DNA of 64,000 nucleotides from Polynucleobacter sp. GWA2_45_21 (GTDB lineage Bacteria; Pseudomonadota; Gammaproteobacteria; Burkholderiales; Burkholderiaceae), in NCBI RefSeq assembly GCF_001830325.1, contig NZ_MHZG01000008.1, positions 1-64,000 of the forward strand, in the 5' to 3' direction. The notes below the pieces were generated by a model, which was given only the letters and a program-made list of their open reading frames with translations, had not been told where the DNA came from and did no database searches. The position numbers were made by a program, and so were the translations under genes. The first letter of the stretch is position 1; each line of letters begins with the position of its first letter. Below, piece by piece: positions 56,746-64,000 of the stretch.

Positions 56746-57504
56746 ATGCACGCTGGAAACCCATCCCCTCAATCTTTACCGCAATGCCACGCTGTATTAC
56801 CAACGGCTGGCACTGGATCAAGGCTTGGTGGGGCTCTACCAAAACAGTTTCAGGAGTTGGCAGGTCAACCTATGCTGGCCTATGCCTTAAATGCCTTTGC
56901 TGCTACCCCAGAGATTGCCTCTATTTGGGTGGGGGTCAGCCCAGGCTTTATTGATAATCCCATCCTGAGTTCACTTTCCAGCAAATCTGCATCTATTCAA
57001 TTTCTTCCAAGCGGTGGCCCAACTCGTCAAGAAACCGTCAGAAATACTCTAGCAGCTATGCTCAAGGCAGGCGTTCCCGAAAATGACTGGGTCTTAGTCC
57101 ATGATGCTGCAAGACCTGGAATTTCTCCTGAACTCATTCAGAAGTTGATTCACGCTGTAACTCAAGCTGGTGAGGGCGGCCTTTTGGCGATGCCTCTTGC
57201 AGATACCCTAAAGATGGCCGATGCCAATTCAGCAATTGCTGGCAATCCCAATAGGGCGATGAAGACGATTTCTCGAGATCATCTTTGGCAAGCTCAAACC
57301 CCTCAGATGTTTGGTTTAAAGCACCTGCATGATGCAATTGAGGAGGGCATACGACTAGAGGCCGATATTACCGATGAGGCAAGTGCAATGGAGCTCTCTG
57401 GCTCCAGCCCCTTATTAATAGAGGGTGCCACTCGCAACTTCAAAGTAACCCACCCAGCAGATTGGGATTTGATGCAAACTATTTTGCAGGCAAGCAGCAA
57501 ATAA
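56746..57504 (+). CDS. ispD: 2-C-methyl-D-erythritol 4-phosphate cytidylyltransferase
   Basis: A 252-aa MEP-pathway enzyme adding CMP to methylerythritol phosphate. The nucleotide loop is PTAGTGSRLGGALPKQF; VLVHDAARPGISPELI and KTISRDHLWQAQTPQMF are typical. The track start 56683 lies in mfd; ATG 56746 (MHAGNPSPQS) is preferred. It is followed 26 bp later by ispF, a standard pair. Confidence 0.93.
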   Translation: MHAGNPSPQSLPQCHAVLPTAGTGSRLGGALPKQFQELAGQPMLAYALNAFAATPEIASIWVGVSPGFIDNPILSSLSSKSASIQFLPSGGPTRQETVRNTLAAMLKAGVPENDWVLVHDAARPGISPELIQKLIHAVTQAGEGGLLAMPLADTLKMADANSAIAGNPNRAMKTISRDHLWQAQTPQMFGLKHLHDAIEEGIRLEADITDEASAMELSGSSPLLIEGATRNFKVTHPADWDLMQTILQASSK

Positions 57505-57530
57505 GTCCTCAGAACCTATAACGACAATTA

Positions 57531-58034
57531 ATGACTTCAAACGCTCCCCAAATTCCTCAATTCCGAATTGGCCAAGGTTATGACGTTCATGCTTTAGTTG
57601 AGGGTCGAAAACTCATCTTGGGTGGTGTGCACGTCCCCAACAATAAAGGTTTACTAGGCCATTCCGATGCAGATGCTTTGTTGCATGCCTTAACTGATGC
57701 GCTACTAGGGGCTGCAGGCCTGAACGATATTGGCCAGTTATTTCCAGATACCGATCCTCAATTTAAGGATATGGATAGCCGTATTTTGCTCAGAGCTGCG
57801 CTTCAGAAGATTCAGGCTGCTGGGTTTCAGGTAGGCAATGTCGATGCGACGATTATTTGCCAAAAGCCCAAATTAGCCACCTTTTTGCCTGAGATGGTCC
57901 GCAATATTGCGGCGGATTTGGCTGTTACACCAAGCCATGTCAATCTCAAGGCCAAAACGAATGAATCCCTTGGGCACTTAGGCAGAGGAGAGGGCATTGC
58001 AGTCCATGCGGTGGCTTTGGTCTATAAGGCCTAA
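57531..58034 (+). CDS. ispF: 2-C-methyl-D-erythritol 2,4-cyclodiphosphate synthase
   Basis: A 167-aa trimeric zinc enzyme that cyclises CDP-ME phosphate. The metal motif [19 protein letters not shown] (Asp and His), [19 protein letters not shown] and [22 protein letters not shown] are all present. The ATG at 57531 lies 26 bp after ispD in the same transcript. Confidence 0.95.
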   Translation: MTSNAPQIPQFRIGQGYDVHALVEGRKLILGGVHVPNNKGLLGHSDADALLHALTDALLGAAGLNDIGQLFPDTDPQFKDMDSRILLRAALQKIQAAGFQVGNVDATIICQKPKLATFLPEMVRNIAADLAVTPSHVNLKAKTNESLGHLGRGEGIAVHAVALVYKA

Positions 58035-58115
58035 ATATCCTCCAAAACCGCTAAGCATTGTAGAATTACGGTCTTTAGAGTGAAGCTTCAGCTCGGTAGT
58101 GTTTGCGGAATTCGC

Positions 58116-58202
58116 GCGAGGATGGCGAAATTGGTAGACGCACCAGGTTTAGGTCCTGACGCCAGAAATGGTGTGGGGGTTCGAGTCCCCCTCCTCGCAC
58201 CA
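58116..58202 (+). tRNA. tRNA-Leu (TAG)
   Basis: An 87-nt class II tRNA from GCGAGGATGG to an encoded CCA. The anticodon loop TTTAGGT gives TAG; a long variable arm and the T-arm GGGGG-TTCGAGT-CCCCC are complete. It lies 81 bp after ispF. Confidence 0.97.
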
Positions 58203-58258
58203 CAAGTTTGCTACTTGGCTTGGGCTTCACATATCCGATTTTCAATTAAGAGACGAGA

Positions 58259-59596
58259 ATGGCTGTGCAGATAGAAAATTTAGGTCAGTTAGACCGCAAA
58301 GTGACCTTAGAGTTCGCTCGTGCCGATTTGGCTAAGGCAAGAGAAACCCAATTGGCTAAATTGGGTAAGACCATGAAGGCCCCAGGCTTCCGTCCAGGCA
58401 AAGTGCCTAAGAACATGGTCGAAAAACAATACGGTATGCAAGTGGATTTCGAGCTTCAGTTTGATAAAGCTACAGAGCTCTTCTTTGAGTTGGCTAAAAA
58501 GGAAAACATCCTTCTGGCTGGCCAACCACGTCTCGATCCTAAATCAGAATTAGATGCAGACAAAATTGTGTTTGATGCTTACTTTGAAGTACTGCCAGAA
58601 GTAAAGATTGGCGATTTCAGCAAAGCTGAAGTAACTAAGTACACAACAGATATTTCCGATGCAGAGATTGATCGTGCATTAGATGTATTGCGTAAGCAGC
58701 AAGTTCATTACCATCCACGCGGCGTAGCTGGTGCTCATGGTGATGGCGGTGCAAACACAGCTGCTCAAGCTGGCGACCAGGTTGTAATCGACTTCGTTGG
58801 CAAGATCGACGGCGTTGAATTTGCTGGCGGTAAAGCTGAAAACTTTGAATACGTTCTTGGTGAAGGTCGCATGCTCCCCGAATTTGAAGCTGCTACATTG
58901 GGCCTCAAAGCAGGTGAGAGCAAGACTTTCCCATTAAGTTTCCCAGCGGATTACCACGGTAAAGATGTAGCCGGCAAGACTGCAGACTTCACTATCACTG
59001 TGAAGTCAGTCAACTGGGCGCACCTCCCAGCTATTGATGATGCATTCGCATTATCTTTAGGCGTTACTGAAGGTGGCGTTGCTAAGATGCGTGAAGAAGT
59101 AAAAGAAAATTTAGAGCGCGAAACAAAACGTCGCACTACCTCCTTGTTAAAGGGTGAGGTAATGGAGAAGCTCAACAGCCTTTGCGAGCTCGATGCACCA
59201 AAATCTTTGGTTGCTCAAGAGCAAGAGCGTTTAGTTGAGTCTGCACGTCAAGACTTGATGCAACGTGGTATTCCAAATGCCAAAGATGCACCGATTCCTG
59301 CTGAAATGTTCGCTGAGCAAGCTCTCAAGCGCGTTCGTCTTGGTTTGATTTTGAGCGACTTGGTTAAGCAGCAAAATTTGGCTGCAACTGCAGATCAAAT
59401 TAAAGCTGAAATTGATGAGCAAGCTGCTACTTACGAAGATCCTAAAGAAGTAGTGCGTTGGTTCTACAGCAACCCAAGCCGCCTCAAAGATATCGAGAAC
59501 TTGGTATTAGAAGATAACGTGATTAAGTATTTCACTTCGCAAGCTAAAGTGATCGATAAAGCAGTTACTTTCGAAGAACTCAGCAAGCTCAATTAA
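58259..59596 (+). CDS. tig: Trigger factor
   Basis: A 445-aa ribosome-bound chaperone and peptidyl-prolyl isomerase. The ribosome-binding domain has the signature [17 protein letters not shown] (residues 42-58); the FKBP-type PPIase domain lies at about 160-245 ([20 protein letters not shown]); the C-terminal helical cradle follows. First of tig-clpP-clpX-lon. Confidence 0.95.
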   Translation: MAVQIENLGQLDRKVTLEFARADLAKARETQLAKLGKTMKAPGFRPGKVPKNMVEKQYGMQVDFELQFDKATELFFELAKKENILLAGQPRLDPKSELDADKIVFDAYFEVLPEVKIGDFSKAEVTKYTTDISDAEIDRALDVLRKQQVHYHPRGVAGAHGDGGANTAAQAGDQVVIDFVGKIDGVEFAGGKAENFEYVLGEGRMLPEFEAATLGLKAGESKTFPLSFPADYHGKDVAGKTADFTITVKSVNWAHLPAIDDAFALSLGVTEGGVAKMREEVKENLERETKRRTTSLLKGEVMEKLNSLCELDAPKSLVAQEQERLVESARQDLMQRGIPNAKDAPIPAEMFAEQALKRVRLGLILSDLVKQQNLAATADQIKAEIDEQAATYEDPKEVVRWFYSNPSRLKDIENLVLEDNVIKYFTSQAKVIDKAVTFEELSKLN

Positions 59597-59623
59597 GTAT
59601 TTAACAAATAAAGGTCTGATCAC

Positions 59624-60253
59624 ATGAACCAGAATCATTTCCAGTCTGAGAATTTAGAGCCCAAAGGTTTGGGTTTAGTTCCAATGGTGATTGAAACCTC
59701 TGGTCGAGGTGAAAGGGCCTATGACATTTACTCTCGCTTACTAAGAGAACGTGTTGTGTTCTTGGTTGGCGAAGTAAATGATCAAACTGCAAACTTAGTG
59801 ATTGCCCAGTTGCTATTTCTTGAGAGCGAGAACCCAGATAAAGAAATTTCTCTGTACATCAACTCTCCTGGTGGCTCTGTATCTGCTGGTCTAGCAATCT
59901 ACGACACAATGCAATTTATCAAGCCACACGTCAGCACTCTGTGTATGGGTATGGCTGCGAGCATGGGCGCATTCTTATTATGTGCTGGCGAGAAGGGTAA
60001 GCGTTATGCATTACCGAATTCACGTGTGATGATTCATCAACCATTAGGCGGTGCACGTGGTCAAGCTTCTGATATTGAAATTCAAGCCCGTGAAATTTTG
60101 TACTTGCGTGAGCGCTTGAATAAGATTTTGGCGGATCGCACTGGCCAATCGATTGAAACGATTGCTAAAGATACTGATCGCGATAACTTCATGTCTGCAG
60201 ACCAAGCTCAAGAGTATGGCTTGATCGATAAAGTCATTGATAAGCGTCCTTAA
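59624..60253 (+). CDS. clpP: ATP-dependent Clp protease proteolytic subunit
   Basis: A 209-aa serine peptidase forming the 14-mer barrel. The catalytic serine is in [17 protein letters not shown] and the histidine in [10 protein letters not shown]; the aspartate is in the TDRDNFMSA region. It follows tig by 27 bp and precedes clpX by 26 bp. Confidence 0.96.
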   Translation: MNQNHFQSENLEPKGLGLVPMVIETSGRGERAYDIYSRLLRERVVFLVGEVNDQTANLVIAQLLFLESENPDKEISLYINSPGGSVSAGLAIYDTMQFIKPHVSTLCMGMAASMGAFLLCAGEKGKRYALPNSRVMIHQPLGGARGQASDIEIQAREILYLRERLNKILADRTGQSIETIAKDTDRDNFMSADQAQEYGLIDKVIDKRP

Positions 60254-60279
60254 TCTACACCCACACTTAGATTGCTATC

Positions 60280-61641
60280 TTGAGCGAAACGAACAACACC
60301 AAAAGCACAGATAAAATTCTGTATTGCTCCTTCTGTGGCAAGAGCCAACATGAAGTAAAGAAGTTGATTGCTGGACCATCTGTTTTCATTTGTGATGAGT
60401 GCATCGATTTATGTACCGACGTCATTCAAGAGGAGCTGGCTAAGCTTCCTAAGACAGAAGGTGACGACGCTTTACCAACTCCACACCAGATCCGTGAGAA
60501 TTTAGACCAGTATGTGATTGGTCAAGATCATGCGAAAAAGACTTTAGCGGTAGCGGTTTATAACCATTACAAGCGCTTGCAGTATTTACCAAAGCCTAAA
60601 AAAGAGAAGCTTGATAAAGACGGTAAACCTGTAGAAGCTGCTGATAAGAAAGAATCTAAAGTTCCTGCCAAAGCGATGGTTGATGGCGTTGAGTTAGCAA
60701 AGAGCAATATTTTGCTGATCGGCCCGACTGGTTCTGGTAAGACTTTATTGGCTCAGACTTTAGCTCGTATGCTTGATGTGCCATTTGTTATGGCTGATGC
60801 AACCACGCTTACTGAAGCAGGTTACGTTGGTGAAGACGTTGAAAACATTATTCAGAAGTTGTTGCAAGCTTGCGACTACAACGTAGAAAAAGCGCAACGT
60901 GGAATTGTGTATATCGACGAGATTGACAAGATCTCGCGTAAGTCTGATAACCCATCCATCACTCGTGACGTATCGGGTGAGGGTGTTCAGCAAGCCTTGT
61001 TGAAGCTGGTTGAAGGCACGATGGCTTCAGTGCCACCCCAAGGTGGCCGCAAGCACCCCAATCAAGATTTCCTGCAAGTCGATACAACCAACATTTTGTT
61101 TATTTGTGGCGGCGCTTTTGACGGTCTTGAAAAGGTCATTCAGCAGCGCACTGCCAAGACTGGCATTGGATTTAATGCTACGGTCCCAGGCAAGGATGAT
61201 CGCGGCGTTAGTGACCTCTTAATTGAAGTTGAGCCAGAAGATTTAATTAAGTTTGGCCTGATCCCTGAATTAATTGGTCGTCTGCCAGTTGTTGCGACTT
61301 TGGCGCAATTGGATGAGACAGCCTTGATTCAGATCCTGACCGAGCCTAAGAATGCCTTGGTTAAGCAATATCAGGCCTTATTAACGATGGAAGGCTCTGA
61401 GCTTGAAGTTCGCCCAGCGGCATTGTCAGCGATTGCCAAGAAAGCTATTGCACGCAAAACTGGTGCACGTGGCCTGCGTTCTATTCTTGAGGGATCCCTC
61501 ATGGATGTGATGTATGACCTGCCATCTTTGAAGAACGTTCAAAAGGTGGTCATCGATGAAAATACCATCGCTGAGGGCGGAAAGCCCATTCTGGTCTACA
61601 AGCAGGGTGACGAATCTACAGAAATGAGCAAAAAAGCCTAA
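60280..61641 (+). CDS. clpX: ATP-dependent Clp protease ATP-binding subunit ClpX
   Basis: A 453-aa AAA+ unfoldase. The N-terminal zinc-binding domain has YCSFCGKS and CDECIDLC; Walker A is [12 protein letters not shown]; Walker [11 protein letters not shown]; the pore loop GYVGEDVE and sensor GARGLRSI follow. The start is TTG at 60280 (no ATG or GTG fits upstream), so a rare start codon may limit its level relative to ClpP. Confidence 0.95.
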   Translation: MSETNNTKSTDKILYCSFCGKSQHEVKKLIAGPSVFICDECIDLCTDVIQEELAKLPKTEGDDALPTPHQIRENLDQYVIGQDHAKKTLAVAVYNHYKRLQYLPKPKKEKLDKDGKPVEAADKKESKVPAKAMVDGVELAKSNILLIGPTGSGKTLLAQTLARMLDVPFVMADATTLTEAGYVGEDVENIIQKLLQACDYNVEKAQRGIVYIDEIDKISRKSDNPSITRDVSGEGVQQALLKLVEGTMASVPPQGGRKHPNQDFLQVDTTNILFICGGAFDGLEKVIQQRTAKTGIGFNATVPGKDDRGVSDLLIEVEPEDLIKFGLIPELIGRLPVVATLAQLDETALIQILTEPKNALVKQYQALLTMEGSELEVRPAALSAIAKKAIARKTGARGLRSILEGSLMDVMYDLPSLKNVQKVVIDENTIAEGGKPILVYKQGDESTEMSKKA

Positions 61642-61697
61642 TTTTTAGTCTTTTTTGCTGTTTTCACAGGGTTTTTGCTCACTTTTCGCATATTTCC

Positions 61698-61728
61698 CCC
61701 TTGTTTTTCACTAGGTGGCACCCATATA
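61698..61728 (+). promoter_or_regulatory. Sigma-32-like heat-shock promoter of lon
   Basis: CCCTTG (61698-61703) and CCCATATA (61721-61728), about 17 bp apart, match the heat-shock pattern (CTTGAAA, CCCCATNT). They lie 92 bp before the lon ATG, as expected for an independently heat-induced gene after clpX. Confidence 0.6.
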
Positions 61729-61819
61729 GGTAGTATCCTATTCCTAAATTATGTCCGTATGTAGTAGTGCGGCATTTTTAGAGATTTTTACGGAATGACT
61801 ATTTTGGAGGAATTGCCCC

Positions 61820-64000
61820 ATGCCTGGCCACTTATTACTACCCTCTGAACCTATTCAACTACCGCTTCTCCCATTAAGAGATGTCGTAGTGTTTCCACAC
61901 ATGGTTATCCCATTATTTGTAGGGCGACCAAAATCCATTAAAGCCCTAGAAGCCGCCATGGAAACTGGCAAAAATGTGCTTTTAGTTGCTCAAAAAACTG
62001 CCGCCAAGGATGAACCTGGGGTAGAGGACCTATATGAGGTTGGCTGTATCGCTAACATTCTGCAAATGCTTAAGCTGCCAGATGGCACTGTCAAGGTGTT
62101 GGTTGAAGGTGTGCAGCGTGCTGAAGTAAGTCAAGTGGAAGATAGTCAAGGCTACTTTGCTTGTGAAGCGACTCCAACTCCCATGTCAGCATTGGATGCG
62201 CATGAAACCGAAGCATTGCGTCGCGCCATCATGGCGCAGTTTGATCAGTATGTAAAACTGAACAAAAAAGTTCCTCAAGAAATTCTGTCTTCATTAGGCG
62301 GCATTGATGACCCAAGTCGTTTGGCGGATACGATTTGCGCTCATCTCCCAGTCAAGCTTGAGCAGAAGCAGCGCTTGCTAGAGATGACAGACGTCGTTCA
62401 GCGTTTAGAAAGTCTCTTGGCTGATCTTGAAAGCGAGATCGACATCCTGCAAGTGGAGAAGCGCATTCGTGGACGCGTAAAGCGTCAGATGGAGAAGAGT
62501 CAGCGCGAGTACTACCTGAATGAACAAGTTAAAGCCATTCAAAAAGAATTAGGCGAGGGCGAAGAGGGCGCAGATCTCGAGGAACTTGAGAAGCGCATTA
62601 AAGCAGCTCGCATGCCCAAGGAAGCATTGAAGAAGGCGGAGTCTGAGTTGAAAAAACTCAAACTGATGTCACCAATGTCTGCTGAAGCGACAGTGATCCG
62701 CAATTTCATTGATACCTTGGTAACGCTTCCTTGGAAGAAGAAAACCAAGATTAATAATGATTTAGCTAATGCTGAAAAAGTATTGGATGAGGATCATTAT
62801 GGCCTCGATAAAGTAAAAGAACGCATCTTGGAATATCTTGCAGTTCAACAACGAGTTGAACGTGTCAAGGCTCCAATCCTGTGTTTAGTTGGCCCTCCTG
62901 GGGTTGGTAAAACTTCTCTTGGCCAATCTATCGCACGCGCAACTAACCGCAAGTTTGTGCGCATGGCCTTGGGTGGCGTGCGTGACGAGTCTGAGATTCG
63001 TGGCCATCGTCGTACCTATATTGGTTCTATGCCCGGTAAGATTCTTTCAAGCTTAACTAAGGTGGGCGTGCGCAATCCTTTATTCCTCTTGGATGAAGTA
63101 GACAAGATGGGTATGGACTTCCGCGGTGATCCTGCGAGTGCATTACTGGAAGTTTTAGATCCTGAGCAAAACCACACATTCCAGGATCACTATGTCGAGG
63201 TTGACTTTGATCTATCCGATGTGATGTTTGTTGCAACATCCAACTCTTTGAATATTCCTGGTCCTCTGCTTGATCGCTTGGAGATTATTCGTCTTGCAGG
63301 CTATACCGAAGATGAGAAAACTAGCATTGCAATCAATTATTTAATCCCTAAACAGATTAAAAATAATGGTCTCAAGAAAGATGAATTGAAGATTGAAGAA
63401 TCTGCTGTTCGCAGCATGATTCGTTACTACACACGTGAAGCTGGTGTGCGTTCCCTAGAGCGAGAAATCAGCAAGATCTGCCGCAAGGTGGTGAAGTTGC
63501 TTCTCCTGAAGAAAGAGGCGGCACCAGTCACTGTGAATGCCGATAATCTAGAGAAGTTCCTCTCAGTCAAGATGTACGACTTTGGTCTTGCTGCAAAAGA
63601 GAATCAAGTTGGTCAGGTAACTGGTTTGGCTTGGACTGAAGTTGGCGGAGATTTATTGACCATCGAAGCGGCGGTAATGCCTGGTAAGGGTGTTATTACT
63701 CGTACTGGTTCTATCGGTGATGTAATGAAGGAGTCTGTGGAGGCTGCAAAAACCGTGGTTCGATCTAGAGCGAGAGCTTTGGGGATTGCGGATGAAGCCT
63801 TTGAGAAGAAGGATATTCATATTCACTTTCCGGATGGCGCAACACCAAAAGATGGTCCATCTGCCGGTATTGCGATTACAACAGCCCTAGTATCTGTATT
63901 TACTGGTATTCCAATTCGTTCCGATGTGGCGATGACTGGGGAAATTACTTTACGCGGCGAAGTACTGCCGATTGGCGGCCTAAAAGAGAAGTTATTGGCA
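61820..64000 (+). CDS. lon: ATP-dependent protease Lon (3' end outside window)
   Basis: The first 727 codons of a Lon A-type protease; the gene runs off the right edge, with about 80 residues missing. The start is ATG 61820 after GGAGG. The LAN substrate domain starts [21 protein letters not shown]; Walker A is GPPGVGKTS and the sensor block LDEVDKMG; the protease domain has Ser681 in KDGPSAGIA and the catalytic lysine (about 724) in LKEKL at the edge. It is not listed in the ORF track because it has no stop in the window. Confidence 0.95.
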   Translation, partial: MPGHLLLPSEPIQLPLLPLRDVVVFPHMVIPLFVGRPKSIKALEAAMETGKNVLLVAQKTAAKDEPGVEDLYEVGCIANILQMLKLPDGTVKVLVEGVQRAEVSQVEDSQGYFACEATPTPMSALDAHETEALRRAIMAQFDQYVKLNKKVPQEILSSLGGIDDPSRLADTICAHLPVKLEQKQRLLEMTDVVQRLESLLADLESEIDILQVEKRIRGRVKRQMEKSQREYYLNEQVKAIQKELGEGEEGADLEELEKRIKAARMPKEALKKAESELKKLKLMSPMSAEATVIRNFIDTLVTLPWKKKTKINNDLANAEKVLDEDHYGLDKVKERILEYLAVQQRVERVKAPILCLVGPPGVGKTSLGQSIARATNRKFVRMALGGVRDESEIRGHRRTYIGSMPGKILSSLTKVGVRNPLFLLDEVDKMGMDFRGDPASALLEVLDPEQNHTFQDHYVEVDFDLSDVMFVATSNSLNIPGPLLDRLEIIRLAGYTEDEKTSIAINYLIPKQIKNNGLKKDELKIEESAVRSMIRYYTREAGVRSLEREISKICRKVVKLLLLKKEAAPVTVNADNLEKFLSVKMYDFGLAAKENQVGQVTGLAWTEVGGDLLTIEAAVMPGKGVITRTGSIGDVMKESVEAAKTVVRSRARALGIADEAFEKKDIHIHFPDGATPKDGPSAGIAITTALVSVFTGIPIRSDVAMTGEITLRGEVLPIGGLKEKLLA

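Overview
The window reads as chromosomal DNA of a low-GC, free-living freshwater betaproteobacterium of the Burkholderiaceae, most probably Polynucleobacter. The grounds are gene order (rluD-pgeF-phaC-phaB-phaR-rimO-bktB; tsaB-rimI-UDG-like; clpP-clpX-lon), a TPP-riboswitch thi operon with a betaproteobacterial-type ThiE, a class I PHA synthase and a compact genome with many 0-30 bp gaps. The genus is inferred from these features, not from a database search. No intact prophage, insertion sequence or CRISPR array was seen.

Layout. 1-0.9 kb: the 3' end of a formyl-CoA-transferase-type gene, a 59-aa ORF missed by the track, and a 370-bp gene-free stretch with a direct repeat, a terminator and a tRNA-3'-end-like scrap. 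0.9-3.9 kb: lipoprotein, amidase, then a small accessory group (HTH/zinc-knuckle protein, secreted protein, zinc-ribbon/Smr-like protein) behind a good extended -10 promoter. 3.9-10.5 kb: YqjD/YqjE/YqjK-like envelope genes, the adenine-salvage pair apt and a nucleosidase (divergent, start codons 11 bp apart), fadD, and a minus-strand trio ending in a beta-barrel-like protein. 10.7-18.5 kb: a hypothetical gene, tRNA-Asn, thiD, the thiCOSGE operon under a TPP riboswitch, and a Tnr3-type Nudix enzyme. 18.7-21.5 kb: a pair of inverted DnaA-box sequences, tRNA-Arg, and a three-gene unit (CaiB-type CoA transferase, MFS carrier, unlisted 46-aa membrane peptide). 21.5-26 kb: parE-parC.

26-31.3 kb holds accessory genes typical of molybdenum hydroxylases (XdhC, MocA, a CoxE-like VWA protein, a MoxR/CoxD-like AAA+ ATPase), a RidA-family protein and two small c-type cytochromes, with a perfect FNR-type site between the ATPase and the cytochromes. 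No hydroxylase structural gene is in the window. 31.3-39.4 kb is a propionate pathway unit: an FCD-type GntR regulator divergent from methylmalonyl-CoA mutase, meaB, pccB, pccA and a VOC protein that may be the epimerase. 39.4-46.4 kb is housekeeping (tsaB, rimI, a non-catalytic UDG/HolD-like protein, lplT, alr, bamD, rluD, pgeF). 46.5-52.2 kb is polyhydroxyalkanoate metabolism (phaC, phaB, phaR, bktB) with rimO. 52-58.2 kb carries serB, mfd, ispD, ispF and tRNA-Leu. 58.2-64 kb is proteostasis (tig, clpP, clpX, lon); lon has a sigma-32-like promoter and runs off the end.

How the genes work together: beta-oxidation entry (fadD), propionyl-CoA use (pcc/mcm) and PHA storage (bktB, phaB, phaC) share acyl-CoA pools. 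The most unusual candidates are the orphan Mo-hydroxylase maturation cluster with its FNR site, the catalytically eroded UDG/HolD-like gene, the CoA-transferase/MFS/micropeptide operon, and the small HTH/secreted/Smr group.
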